From Rhynchopus euleeides (taxonomy: Eukaryota > Euglenozoa > Diplonemea > Diplonemida > Diplonemidae), in assembly GCA_963210315.1 (NCBI GenBank), contig OY723259.1, forward strand, positions 2,108,001 to 2,172,000: a DNA stretch of 64,000 bases. The letters are read 5' to 3'. The notes beneath the pieces were generated by a model. That model saw only the letters and a program-made list of their open reading frames with translations, ran no database searches and was not told the origin of the DNA. The position numbers were made by a program, and so were the translations under genes. This document shows, piece after piece, positions 21,663 through 32,125 of the stretch (position 1 is its first letter; every line of letters starts with the position of its first letter).

Positions 21663-22113
21663 CTTGAAGGAAGAAACAGGTTGCTGATGAGTCTCAGGAG
21701 CAGGCACCTTTTGTCCGCCCACATGACCTTCGCCCGAAGGCGAACCTCGTCCAGCTTGGCTCGATCGCCACAGAGAAGGGGATCATTCTCCGCTGTGGTG
21801 AACATCTTAAAAACCGAGGGTGCAGAGGTGGGGCAGCCCACTGGTGCGACAGCAGGCCGCCCCCGGATAGCTATAACTAGTGCATAGGAAGCATACGACG
21901 GCACACGCAACAGATGCCGAAGGCACAACGGCGGGTCACTTTTAACCACCAGAGGAGTGGCACTCCCGAGGGGTGGGGAAGGGGGGGTAGTCACAACACT
22001 TTCGAAGGAAGAAAAGGGGCAAATGGGATGTTTTGTGCAAGGTAGAAAGGAAGTCACAACATGAGGCAGGGGGGATTGCTCATCAGGCCTGGGGGAATAG
22101 AGGGTTTGTGTGT
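21663..22113. other. Spacer between copies 2 and 3 of the 350-bp element
   Basis: About 450 bp of moderate G/C. No gene. It contains a CTGATGAG string (near 21685) but no matching GAAA partner, so it does not complete a hammerhead ribozyme core. Confidence 0.3.
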
Positions 22114-22460
22114 GGTTACAAAGTTTTAAGGCGGTGTCGCCCTGCACGGGCAGTAGCACCTCCCCTTCAGTATCGCACTCCCGAAGGATTCCCCAACACG
22201 ACGTGACACCGGTTTCGACGCGTACTCTTCGTACCCCTCCCCCCGGCCGCGTCTCTTCAGCGAAGAACCGGGGATAATCGGACCAGGGCTAGCTAAACCC
22301 TGGTGGTGTCACGGGTGGGGTTGGAGAGGGAGAAAAGGAAGAAATGAAGTTGCGAAAAAGTCAAACACTGACACGTGAAATCAATAAAAAGGGTGGTATA
22401 TATCGCCCCCTTGCTGCGACGAAGACACTAAATAGTCAGGCCGCTTCAAGAGTCTTGAGG
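22114..22460. repeat. Hairpin-rich 350-bp element, copy 3
   Basis: Same element, beginning GGTTACAAAGTTTTAAGGCG and ending at CAAGAGTCTTGAGG before a GT microsatellite. One A fewer in the AGAAAAAGGAAG tract. Hairpin stems are unchanged. Confidence 0.5.
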
Positions 22461-24575
22461 TGTGTGTGTGTGTGTGTTGTAGGCCTTGTTGTTGGGCCAT
22501 CTTGACGAAAATCTATTGTTCTGATTCTGCTGGGGCAGCAAGAAGGCACGCAACCCCCCATGCTTTGTGTGATCGATGCACGAAAGACGAAAGAAGGGAC
22601 GGAGGGAATACGCTTCAGGATTGGTATAGATCTGTCAGCCATATGCACTGTTGTAGGGCGGTATATATAGAGGTGGGGGGGAGAGGGGGTGGGGGAGGGG
22701 GGGGGGGGAAGGGGCACTGTAACTCTGTATCTGCTCACGACGGGCGGTATCCTGTATTACCCCCCCCCCCCACCTCTACTCCCATCCCCCCTTCCCCCCC
22801 CACTCTCACTGTCACACTTATACTCCTTCACTCCCCTTCCCACTGTCGTCTCCGTGAATTGATCCTACAGACAGTGCCCCCCGTTCTTAAGAACAGCAAC
22901 ATCCCATGCGGACCCTCGACGCATATTACCGACACATGGAGGGGTGGGGGTTCATGCATTTTTCCCTGTCAGACTGCCTGACCCTGGGGGCACCCATTCC
23001 TGCCGCACAAATCGAATCATTTTGAAGTGGACTGGAGTGGAGACCATACCGAGGCACCGCCCGGGTCTTGGTATGATATATCCACTGTCCACCACACATG
23101 CAAACACGACGCGCTGGTCAACAAAAAAAATATTCGGCTCAACCGGGGACCGGTCAGTCCACCAGGTCAAGCCCCTGTGGACCAGCAGTCGTGCTCTCTC
23201 TCTCTCTCTCTTTGTTGGATTTCCCCCTTAGAACCCCACACACCCCTCCCTGCGTGCATCCATTCCTTTATCCATCCCCCCCCACCCCCCCGCCCCTTTA
23301 TGAATCGCTATAGGAACACCGTGACCCCGGGCATCGCATAAATGTGCCCGCCTGCAGGCGGGCACCCCGCCGAGTGCCCTCCCCCCCTCCCCCTTCCCCC
23401 CTCCCAGCCCAGCCAAGCACCTCCCTCGCTGTCTGGTGTGAGCTGGAAGGGTTCCGTGGAGGTGACGCGAGAGAGGGGGGGGGGCGGTGTCGGAACCTAT
23501 ATACTCTTCGGCTGTAACGAACACAAACCTCCTCTCTCTCCCCCCCCCCCCCCCGCCTTCCCCATGTCTTCTTGCTGGGAATCGAGTGAAGAAGGGCACC
23601 ATTCTCTTGTTTTATTTTGTGCCTTCTTTCTTCTCACTCTTCTCTGCAAAATTGTCATGTGATTGCCGCCCCCCCCCCTCACCCTACCCCCCCGACTGCC
23701 CCGCCCTATTCCTATTTAGAGTGGAAGGGGTAGGGGGGGCGAGAGGCTGCCCCTCTGTATGGTTCTGTCCTTTACTTTACTTTGCTGCCTTTAGCAGGAG
23801 GGGGGGGATCCCGACTACCGTGTCGCGCAGCGAAGCCACAGCCGCTGCCAGAGGGGCCCTTTTTTTGATACACCTGCGAAGCTTAGACGCTATTCAGATT
23901 CCTGTCTTATTTAGAGCGGGCAGTACCCATTTTTTTTTCGCCGGAGTATGCAAAAGGCACTTTGCCCTCCCCCCCCCCGTGGCGTGAAGTCCCCTTCCGC
24001 ACACTTGCCCCCGATGATGGGGGGTCTTCGTGACGGTAGCGAAATAAATTGCCAGAAGCGAAGGCCGCCTGTATGTTGGGTTGAATATGATTTGCCGTTA
24101 GGCTGTAGGTCATCACAGGGAGATCGCGAGAGGAAACGCCCTCGTCGTTTGGTGTTAGCGTGGCTGACGACAGGGTATGGAGGTGTGTGGGGTTGGGGTG
24201 TGGGGGGGAGGTGCGTATGTCTGCAGCAGCAGAGGAGGGCGGCTGTATAGGATCAAAGAACACAGAAGCAGTGCCACGGGAGGGTTCTCTCTCCCAGCCC
24301 GCCAACCCCCCACTAGCCCTCGCCCCACCTCGCCAGATCGAGCGTCATTCGCATTGTGTACGCAGCGGCACACAGGTTTTGTGATACCCGGCACACTTTT
24401 TTGGCGGGGGTCCTGACCCGGCTCATGTGTGATCCCGAAAATTCACCGTCATGAAGACAGAACAACACACATGACACCAACAGGCACTACTCCCGCTGCC
24501 AGCACCCGCCCCTTCTGGAGGGGGTAGGGGGTGGGGGAGAGGGGGGGGGGGTGGTTTCTTTGTCGTCACGACAAA
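22461..24575. other. Intergenic region, no gene recognised
   Basis: About 2.1 kb of G- and C-run rich DNA with GT, CT and GA microsatellites and several pyrimidine tracts. No supported open frame, tRNA or repeat shared with other parts of the window. Confidence 0.35.
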
Positions 24576-24863
24576 ATGAAGAAGCTCAAGGAAGGTGTGA
24601 AGAAGCTGGCCGACAAGGTCACGCCCAAGAAGACTGCGAAGGACAACCCGAACCCCGGGAAGCGGCCTGTGCAGGCGACGTCGTCGGCAGGGGGCAAGGC
24701 TAGCCCTGTGGCGAAGGTGGCGAAGATGGTGAAGAAATCAGACCACGGCAAGAAGGACGCGGGTGAGGCGGAGAAGACAACCGAGGTGGAGGGGCTGACG
24801 GGACAGGAGGCCCTCACGGCGGAGTCGATGCGCAAGCGCAAAGCCACCACTGGTGAAGAGTAG
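24576..24863 (+). CDS. Small lysine-rich protein, 95 aa
   Basis: Encodes 95 residues from ATG 24576 (context CAAAATGAAG). The N-terminal half is Lys-rich and helical (MKKLKEGVKKLADKV), then Ala/Lys/Pro/Ser-rich like histone H1 tails (SPVAKVAKMVKKSDHGKKD). The C-terminal part is acidic then basic (AEKTTEVEGLTGQEALTAES then MRKRK). Codon use is strongly biased to AAG, GCG and GTG, as in eL42, so expression is likely. A linker-histone-like or other chromatin protein is possible from composition, but no globular domain is visible and the family is not recognised. Upstream DNA is a G-rich tract; no intron is evident. Confidence 0.5.
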   Translation: MKKLKEGVKKLADKVTPKKTAKDNPNPGKRPVQATSSAGGKASPVAKVAKMVKKSDHGKKDAGEAEKTTEVEGLTGQEALTAESMRKRKATTGEE

Positions 24864-26347
24864 TGCCCGACTTCTCTGTGAAGGAGAGACTGCAGTGGGC
24901 GGCGGTGGCGGTGGTGGTCGGGAGGCTGCCCGGTTTCCATCCGCCCCCCCACACACCACCCCAGCACAGCTCGCGTGGGTGTGGGGCAGAAGAGGTTTCA
25001 CACCTGCTGCACAGCTCCGGCAGCCAAACGGTTGCCCCTCGCCTCTGGGTTCTGGGGGTCCGTCGGCCCCCCCCATATCAGAACCCTCCCCTATCCACAC
25101 TTCGCGCCCCTCCTCTCCGCAGGCCTCCCGCCACCGCCGCCACGGCCCGCCGACCCGCAAACTGCAGCACCAGTCAACACCCGCAGTGTGAAGGGGGAAC
25201 ACAGCTGCCACCCCCCTCTCTCAAAACATGGGGCCCGCGCTGGGGTTCGCGCACACAGCTTTGGCACACGCAGAGTTGGGTGTGGGCACCTAACTGACAG
25301 CTAACCCGTCACCCCGCGCCCCTTCGGTTGTGCCAGTATTGTGTGTCGGCGCGTCGACACATCACGCCAAAGCAGAACACAGCCCAGCGGGATGTGAGGT
25401 TGGGGTGGGGCGGGGCAATGCGCCTGCGGGGGGTGGCACCGACAGTGTTGATGATTGTCTTTCTATAGAGGCCATCCCTGTTCAATCCGTTGCGTTGAGC
25501 GTGTGTTCTTGCCACCTTCTGCTGCCCCAAACCGCGCTCTGCCCCAGTTGGCCTCTTATGCCACCCCCTGGTTGGGCACAGTGTGGTGGTGGGGGAGGGG
25601 GGGAGGGGGGGGGGGAGCAGGGCACGCTGTGTTTGCCGTGCCCACCCACATGCCTGTTGAACTGTTCTGCCTGCCGCTGCTATGAGGGGATGGGCGGGGG
25701 TGGGTGTGGCACTGTGCCAAAATTGGGGCCATGCCGTGCAACTCAAAGGGTTGGAAAAATCCGGGCCCCTTCTTGTGCAATGTTCTGTAGAATAAACGAA
25801 AGAAAAAGGGCGTTTGTTTCGGGGGGGGGCGGGTGTGGAGGTGTATGTGGGGCAGCTTCACCACAGCCTGTTGCGTGATGCTCGCATGGAGATCAGGGCT
25901 GCGAGCTGTGTTTTGGTGGCATCCCACCGGACCTTCTCACGTGTGTCTCAAGGGGTGTTGCCTCCCTGCTACCTTGCGGTGGAGGGTGGTGACACCGCAC
26001 GTAGGTGTAGCGACAGCGGCATGGTGTGCCGTCTGTTTGTGTGGGCTTGTTCGTATTGTCCGCTTCCGAATGATGAGAGCAGGTTGCAGGTTTGTACCGT
26101 GGGTGTGGTGCGGTGCGGTGTATCGCACAAAGGGTGTCTCGAGCAGGAGTGCTCGGTAGAGTGGTCTGGCGGATGCCCGCCCCCCACCTTCCCCCGCCCC
26201 CGCCCCCTGCGGCTTGCTGTTCGTACTGGAGTGTGTTGCGTGGTGTGTTGGTTGCCTTGTGTGCCCTGCCTTGCCAGCTCATGTCCACCCGTACCGCCTG
26301 CAGAATCAGACAGCGTCGAGCCCAAACCGGCTCCGTAACACCTCAAG
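24864..26347. other. Intergenic region, nothing recognised
   Basis: No supported gene. An AATAAA at 25791 could end a transcript. The final ~150 bases before the eL42 start may be its promoter and 5' UTR; they share only four bases with the upstream region of the second eL42 copy. Confidence 0.35.
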
Positions 26348-26872
26348 ATGGTGAACTACCCGAAGTCGAAGAAGTCGTACTGCCAGAAGTGCAACACGAA
26401 CCACACCCACAAGGTATGCGCCGCAAACGGCACACGGCACGCAGAGGGGCGGGTGGGTGGGGTTGGGGTGTGACGGTGCCGCCCCAGCACACCAGAAGGG
26501 GAGGGAGGCACCACCCCGCCCCTCCGCACTGTGGCGGGAGACACACTTGCACAGGTTGCTGCCCTTCGCTCCTCACACCTCAACTCTTCAATCTTCACTT
26601 CACTCTTCCTCCCTCCGTCACAGGTGGTGCAGTACAAGAAGGGCAAGGACAGCCTGCAGGCTCAGGGTAAGCGCCGTTACGACGCGAAGCAGAAGGGTTT
26701 CGGTGGTCAGACGAAGCCTGTCTTCCACAAGAAGGCGAAGACGACGAAGAAGATCTCGCTGAAGCTGACGTGCACGAAGTGCAAGCGTGTGAAGCTGACG
26801 CACATCAAGCGTTGCAAGCATTTCGAGCTGGCCGACCAGGGGCGCAAGAAGTCGAAGGACCCCACCTGGTAA
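26348..26872 (+). CDS. RPL36A: Ribosomal protein eL42 (RPL36A/RPL44 family), copy 1
   Basis: Two exons, 26348-26413 and 26624-26872, joined in phase 0 across a 210-bp GTATGC...CAG intron, give a 104-residue protein, the normal size for eL42 (about 105). Recognisable family sequence includes [26 protein letters not shown], the GGQTKP loop and the C-terminal KRCKHFEL. The zinc-finger cysteines are present as CQKC and CTKC plus the later RCKHF Cys. eL42 sits at the large-subunit E site and contacts the CCA end of deacylated tRNA; the loop Pro is the residue linked to cycloheximide sensitivity in yeasts. The whole unit from 26344 to 26884 is repeated at 37283-37823, identical by eye. Confidence 0.95.
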
Positions 26873-27387
26873 ACAGCTTGCCGACGCTGTCGCAACTGGT
26901 GGGTCCATGGCCAGGTTGCCACCACCAGCGAATGTGTTTGTCCTGCCACTTTGGTGTCTTCCTCTCTGTGCATGTGCGCCAGTCCAATGCTGGACCACTG
27001 CGCTGAGTGTCTACTGACAGACGCACAAGTCACGGGCACACGGGGCTGATGCAAACCACGAGGGGCACTCCGTGTGAGCACTACCACATCTCGCACGGCA
27101 TGTCAGTACTAGAAACGAGTAGCACAAAGAGCAGTCCCCAAGAGACGCAGGCACACCGGCAGCCTGGTAAGCTTGTCCAGCTTGTCGTCTCGGGGAAGGC
27201 ACCGCATCAACAGTGCCTTGCCTATCAGTGTCCGAGGTACCTGTCAGGAGGCCGGACAGTCACGTGGAGAGGACACGGTGTCAGGAGTAAGGACCACGCC
27301 CCCCACCCCCACCCACCCCCCCACGCCCGACCCGTGTGTGGCCTGTTCGCGTCGGCCCAGAACGAGAAAGGGTCGTTTTCAATAAAA
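26873..27387. other. Intergenic region downstream of eL42 copy 1
   Basis: No gene seen. Only the first 12 bases match the DNA after eL42 copy 2. An AATAAA near 27379 is followed directly by a dispersed repeat fragment. Confidence 0.3.
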
Positions 27388-27540
27388 ACAGCCTTCCGCA
27401 TGTCAAGGAAATTCATATCCGAAGGTGAACCTTCAATACAATTGCACGCAGAGGATTGCCCGACGGCACACCGACCTCAGCCGCCTGCTACGACATCGCA
27501 CTTCTGGGCGACCCAGGTGCTCGTCCGAATCTTTTTATGG
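27388..27540 (+). repeat. Partial copy of a ~380-bp dispersed repeat, upstream of 27657 gene
   Basis: Matches 29557-29705 through GCCTTCCGCA, TGTCAAGGAAATTCATATCC and GCTACGACATCGCACT. The block ends about 115 bases before the start codon at 27657; the matching block at 29705 ends about 150 bases before the cyclase-like start. It may be a shared promoter or a transposon end. Confidence 0.6.
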
Positions 27541-27656
27541 ACACAATCCAGTCGCAGTGAACCACCTTCCCTTTTTTTGTTACCGTCGAACACGTGCACA
27601 CACCCTCACACACGCCGCGGCAGGCCTGGTATCAACAACACACAACAACAGCGACA

Positions 27657-28703
27657 ATGCGTACGATGTTCGCGCTGCTGGCCTGCGCTGCGTACGCGGC
27701 TGCCTTCACGGCAGAGGAGGAGAAGCTGATCGTGACGACGGCGAACTTCGCGTCGTACGAGACGCTGCACTACTCGTACGACGTGTTCGCGAGCAAGGCG
27801 GAGGCGATCATCAGCAACCGGCGGTACCGGACGCTCGCGGACCTCGCAGCGGTGCAGGGGGTGACGCTTGTCGTGCAGCAGCTGATCCTCGACGGCGCAC
27901 AGGCGACGTGCGCGACGACCACGATCGCGGCTGGGTCGTACAACGGGCTGTACTTCACGGAGGCGGAGGCGAAGCGTGCGCTGGAGGCGGCGAACAAGGC
28001 GGAGTTCAAGGGGCTTGTCGAGGTGGGCGACATCTACGCCAGCAAGGCGAAGACGCTGTTCGGGAAGCGCCCGCTGTGCAGCATGCAGGAGCTGAGCAAC
28101 GTGAACGGGTTCTCGTACTACCCGCTGTACCTGCTGAAGAAGCTGACGGCCGACGAGCGGATCTGCTACCACGGGGACGACTGCACGGACATCCCGCCGG
28201 AGTGCGAGGGGGCGAGCGACGTGCTGGGCTTCGGCCGGTGCCGGACGCCTGCCGTTCCGTCCGTGTCGTGCCAGACGGACAGCGACTGCGCGAACGGCGG
28301 CGGTGGTGTGTGCATCGCCCAGGAGTGCAAGGCGTCGTACCTGGCGCACCGCTTTCCCTCCCCGGCAGGGCAGGAGTGGCTGGAGATCCCTGCGGCAGGG
28401 AAGACCGCGTCGGTGTACCTCGAGACGTACGGGCTGGCGACCACGCCTGTGTCGGTGGAGCTGAGCATCGACGGGACGCGCGTGACGGGGGACCTGACCC
28501 AGCTGCGCATCGACCTGACTGACCCGATCGAGGAGACCTTCCCGTACTTCACGGGGTCGGGGGCGATCCCGACGCAGGCGCCTGTGGGGACGACGGGCGA
28601 CGGGTCGGCTGTCGGGCGGTGGTTCGTGAAGGTCAAGAACAACGGCAGCGCCTCGGGGAAGCTGCGCGTGAACTGGCTGCGCGTGAAGTCGCGCTACGAC
28701 TGA
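27657..28703 (+). CDS. Secreted protein with signal peptide and Cys-rich middle, function unknown
   Basis: Encodes 348 residues from ATG 27657 (ACAATGCG). Residues 1-17 (MRTMFALLACAAYAAAF) form a clear signal peptide. The next part has two similar segments, YRTLADLAAVQGVT and LCSMQELSNVNGFS, each like a short helix-hairpin-helix (L..L..V.G). Residues about 168-225 hold most of the cysteines (CYHGDDCTD, ECEG, GRC, CQTDSDC, GVCIAQEC), consistent with a small disulfide domain. The last ~115 residues look like a beta-sandwich and end GRWFVKVKNNGSASGKLRVN, which recalls the end of a P/Homo-B domain, though I cannot confirm that. Codon bias is extreme (GCG, CTG, ACG), suggesting high expression. 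Probably exported or at the surface. Family unknown. Confidence 0.75.
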   Translation: MRTMFALLACAAYAAAFTAEEEKLIVTTANFASYETLHYSYDVFASKAEAIISNRRYRTLADLAAVQGVTLVVQQLILDGAQATCATTTIAAGSYNGLYFTEAEAKRALEAANKAEFKGLVEVGDIYASKAKTLFGKRPLCSMQELSNVNGFSYYPLYLLKKLTADERICYHGDDCTDIPPECEGASDVLGFGRCRTPAVPSVSCQTDSDCANGGGGVCIAQECKASYLAHRFPSPAGQEWLEIPAAGKTASVYLETYGLATTPVSVELSIDGTRVTGDLTQLRIDLTDPIEETFPYFTGSGAIPTQAPVGTTGDGSAVGRWFVKVKNNGSASGKLRVNWLRVKSRYD

Positions 28704-29327
28704 GCTGTGTGAGCCAAGCCGCAGTGCACCACGGCGCGGCATGCCGTCTCCTCTCGGGCAGAGCTGATCTCCTCAGCTGCTGATGATGTCATCGCCCCGC
28801 AGGCGGCCTTCAAGATGGCAGATACATCCAGGCAAACCCGGGAGCAGACTGGCCCGCCGTGTCTTCAGCACTGCGAGCTCCGTTTGCTTTTCAAAATTCT
28901 TTCTTTTTTGTCCGGCAATTGCCGGAGGTGATTGCAGTCAAGCTTTATCATTCATTCCGCACCACGGCGTTCCCACGACAATGGGAACCCACCCCACCAC
29001 CCGCCCAGCCCCTCACCGCCTCTCCGTTGGCTCCTCTTTCTCCAGCCGGCAAACTGGTCACCACCAACACCCGCCGCGTGTTGACAATCTGAGCCGCCTC
29101 ACCTGTCGCCCTCTTGTGCTCAGCGCAGGAGGGTTGGAGGTGCCGTAGCGGACACAGCCCACGCGTGCGGGTGCTCCGGCAGAGGACGGACAACCGAGAA
29201 TCAAAGGTCGTGGGGTGGCTGCCCGCAGCTGTGTTCGGAAGTGCAAACTTCTTGAAAGCGGCACCCACCCGACACACCTGCGGGCGGCCAAAGGGGGAAG
29301 TTTGCTTTCTTGGTCATTCTTTTTCCT
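28704..29327. other. Intergenic region
   Basis: No gene recognised between the secreted protein and the start of the 380-bp repeat. GC is lower near 28890-28960. Confidence 0.3.
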
Positions 29328-29705
29328 ATCATCAATTCAGGGGTTGTCTCGCAACGTCGCGCATGAGGCAGTCAAAATACATTCTGAGCGCCCGCTGTGC
29401 ACCCTTTTAACGCTCCTTCGTGGGGCACCATTGTCGTTGGGTAGTGTTCTCCCTTGCGACCCTCTTGATCGAGGGTTTGCAGTGACAGCCCTTGGCATCG
29501 GTGCTCCTCATAGTCTGCCCAGTCAGCGTGGTGTCGCATCGCCAGGTCGCGGCTGGCCTTCCGCAGATGTCAAGGAAATTCATATCCGAAGGTGTCAGCC
29601 TTCAACACAATTGCACGCACAGGATCGCCCGACCCCACACCCACACCCTCTTCCGGATCCCCTGCTACGACATCGCACTCCTGGGCGACCCAGGTCGCTG
29701 TCCTG
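29328..29705 (+). repeat. ~380-bp dispersed repeat, longest copy
   Basis: The first part (29328-29560; begins ATCATCAATTCAGGGGTTGT, contains TTCTCCCTTGCGACCCTCTT) is repeated at 31740-31977. The second part (29557-29705) is repeated at 27388-27540. The first-part copies therefore lie on both sides of the cyclase-like gene, in the same orientation. No coding seen. Confidence 0.65.
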
Positions 29706-29853
29706 GCATGGTCGTGTTGTGCGTACTGCAGGCAGACCTGTTTCGAGCTTTCTTTCTCGGTCTTGTGCGCCTTTCGGAAATCCCACCCACCCCTCACCGT
29801 TACACAGGCTTCAGGTAATGTCCGTTTGAAGAGAGTCTTATTCCTTCTCCACG

Positions 29854-31578
29854 ATGGATTGGTGGTGCCGCATTCTCAGTCGCGATGGCGCTGCCGATAC
29901 CTTCGAAATGCGCACCCGCCAGACTGTGCTGTTCGCCAGTATGACGCTCACCATCTACGCAGTGTTCTGTGTTCTGTTCGCCCTCACGCGCCCAGTCCAC
30001 CTCGGACTCTGCTCCGGGTTCCTCCTCGGCGTGACGGGAACCATCACCATTGTGTGGGGGGCATGCAAGCGTCGGTTCACCCAGAGCTTCCTCATTCCTG
30101 TGCTGTGCGCCATGGGCGTGTCGATCTGCATGGGCGACATCTACTTCTACCAAGCTGACCTGCAGGTGGCGTGGCCAGGCTTTGTTGCGATCGTCGACCT
30201 CATCCTGGTGCTGCGTCTCGACCACCGCTTCGCAACGGGTGTGGTGTGCTGTGTCGTGCTGTGGCTCCTCGTCACTCTCGCGGAACGTGTGCTCCGCTTC
30301 GGGATCTATGACGTGCCTCTGACCTACAGCTATGAGGAGCGCAAGGAGCGCTATGGCAGGTCTCTGAACTGCGACAAACCACCTTGCGCAAGCGACTTTG
30401 CTGACTTCGCCACCTATCAACTGGTTGCGATTGCCGTATTCGTGATTGATTTTGTTGCAACTCGCGGATTCGCACAACAGGTGCTGAAGGAACAGGCAGC
30501 CATGCGCAGCACGATCAACACCGTCGAGGCCATCGCTTCGCTGCTAGCAGCCTACGACGTGGACGCAGTGGCATGCACCCTCAGTGACGACATCATCGTG
30601 CTGCCCGACGACATGCGTGCTGCGCTGTTGCGTCTTGAGTCGAACCTCCGTGCGTACCGCCCCTACCTGCCGAGGTCGTGCCTGCCCTGCGACCAGTGGG
30701 GTGACGACGACGTGATCTCGTTTCCTGGTGCTGCCGACGAGGATGAGGTGGCAAGTGCGTCCAGCGAGATGAGCGACAGTGCTGAGACACCGCGAGGGAG
30801 GAGGGAGGCGGGGTTCCTGCTGAAGAACGTTACCCTCCTGGCCGTCAGCATGAAGGGGTCGGATGCGTTGCTCCAGGACGGACCGCATGCCTTCGAACAG
30901 GCATTCACAACCACCCTCGCTGCCACCCTGTGGTGTGTGGAACAGCATGCCGGCATCGTCGACCTGTTCGTGGGTGACCGCATGTGGTGCTCCTTCAACG
31001 CGTCACGGAAGTGCGCATCACACGCCAACGCAGCATTGCGTGCTGCGAAGAGCGTCGTCTTTGGCGAGCTGTCTACCCCGACCAATGCCGGGGCAGTCAC
31101 AGGCAAAGCGCACTGCGGGGACATCGGCTGTACGGATATGCGGCGCTTCTCGGTGGTCGGTGAACTGCCTGCGCTCATGATTGCATTGGAACGCGCGGGA
31201 TCGGCTGTCGGCCTACCACTGGTGTGTGACAAGACATGTCAACAGGACGCTGAGTGCACACACGAGATGCGCCTCGCCCCCTTGCGTGTTGCCGTTGCCC
31301 ACCCTGGCCAGCGGGGTGCCCTGGAGGTATCAGAGGCACAGAGTGTGTACGAGGTGCTTGCAGGTGACCATGAGGCCCGGCAAGGCCCCTCCTCCGAGTG
31401 GATGTATGAACTGAACTACCGTTCCAGTTTGTGGTACAAGTACAACACGGCCGTGGCTGCTTACCTGAATGGGCAGGACATGCAGACCGTGCTGGAATTG
31501 GCTGGTGACAAGCACAAGGCTGTGTCCGCCACCCTGCACCTGGCAGGGTCACGCGAGGTTTTGCGCATCGTGGGTTGA
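29854..31578 (+). CDS. Six-TM protein with degenerate class III cyclase domain
   Basis: Encodes 574 residues from ATG 29854. Six hydrophobic segments lie near residues 28-45, 50-69, 79-99, 105-120, 126-146 and 187-208. The last runs into FVIDFVATRGFAQQ and a helical linker (EQAAMRSTINTVEAIASLLAAYDVD), both also present in the adenylyl cyclase at 47862. After an acidic, Ser-rich insert, one cyclase-like fold follows (about 320-480), with a GKAHCGDIGCTDMRRFSVVG strand pair but no FTD metal site, no KT.GD and no VN..SRLE. It corresponds to the second, degenerate domain of the 47862 protein; the catalytic first domain is absent. It therefore should not make cAMP by itself, and might regulate or pair with an active cyclase. 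Direct repeats flank it, and AATAAA lies at 31691. Confidence 0.75.
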   Translation: MDWWCRILSRDGAADTFEMRTRQTVLFASMTLTIYAVFCVLFALTRPVHLGLCSGFLLGVTGTITIVWGACKRRFTQSFLIPVLCAMGVSICMGDIYFYQADLQVAWPGFVAIVDLILVLRLDHRFATGVVCCVVLWLLVTLAERVLRFGIYDVPLTYSYEERKERYGRSLNCDKPPCASDFADFATYQLVAIAVFVIDFVATRGFAQQVLKEQAAMRSTINTVEAIASLLAAYDVDAVACTLSDDIIVLPDDMRAALLRLESNLRAYRPYLPRSCLPCDQWGDDDVISFPGAADEDEVASASSEMSDSAETPRGRREAGFLLKNVTLLAVSMKGSDALLQDGPHAFEQAFTTTLAATLWCVEQHAGIVDLFVGDRMWCSFNASRKCASHANAALRAAKSVVFGELSTPTNAGAVTGKAHCGDIGCTDMRRFSVVGELPALMIALERAGSAVGLPLVCDKTCQQDAECTHEMRLAPLRVAVAHPGQRGALEVSEAQSVYEVLAGDHEARQGPSSEWMYELNYRSSLWYKYNTAVAAYLNGQDMQTVLELAGDKHKAVSATLHLAGSREVLRIVG

Positions 31579-31690
31579 ACTTGGGCCACCGTGCTGGGTT
31601 TCCACCCACGCCCATTCGTGGCCTCGCACCAGGTGTTCACACCTTTTCATCAGCACATGCATGAGTGGCGGAAGCGTCAACGCATCAAAT

Positions 31691-31696
31691 AATAAA
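31691..31696 (+). promoter_or_regulatory. Candidate poly(A) signal AATAAA
   Basis: Lies 113 bases past the stop codon of the degenerate cyclase gene, just after the GGAAGCGTCAACGCATCA motif. Confidence 0.35.
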
Positions 31697-31739
31697 TAAG
31701 GAATCACCAACACAACGCTCTTGGCACATACACTTGTGG

Positions 31740-31977
31740 GATCATCAATTCAGGGGTTGTCTCGCAGCGTCGCCGCATGAGGCAACCAAAATACAGTCTG
31801 AGCGTCCACGTTCCACCTTTTTAGCTCTCTCCCGTGGATCACCATTGGCATGGGCCGTGTTCTCCCTTGCGACCCTCTTGATCAAGGGTTTTGCAGTGAC
31901 AGCCCTTGACATCGGTGCTCCCCAGTCTGCCCAGTCAGTATGGCGCATTGAGGTCGCAGCTGGCCTTCCGCAGTAGA
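31740..31977 (+). repeat. Partial copy of the 380-bp repeat, downstream of the cyclase-like gene
   Basis: Direct repeat of 29328-29560, roughly 85 percent alike by eye. Starts ATCATCAATTCAGGGGTTGT and ends CTGGCCTTCCGCAG. Together with the upstream copy it brackets the gene 29854-31578. Confidence 0.65.
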
Positions 31978-32125
31978 CGCCCATCCCACACCACCCCACC
32001 CCGAGCACCCCGTACACTCTTCCCGTTTAGGCACCGTTGATTTCCCCTTGGCTGCACCCCCGCCCCGCTGACGCAGCTTCAAGGTCCCCACTGTGTTGTT
32101 CAAGAGCCCTGCTGTCTCTGCCTCT

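Noticed and set aside
21687-21720. CTGATGAG, a possible hammerhead ribozyme core
   Set aside because: No CGAAA partner and no flanking stems at suitable distance.
27606-28742. 378-codon minus-strand open frame opposite the secreted protein gene
   Set aside because: Antisense shadow of a strongly codon-biased gene with a clear signal peptide on the plus strand.
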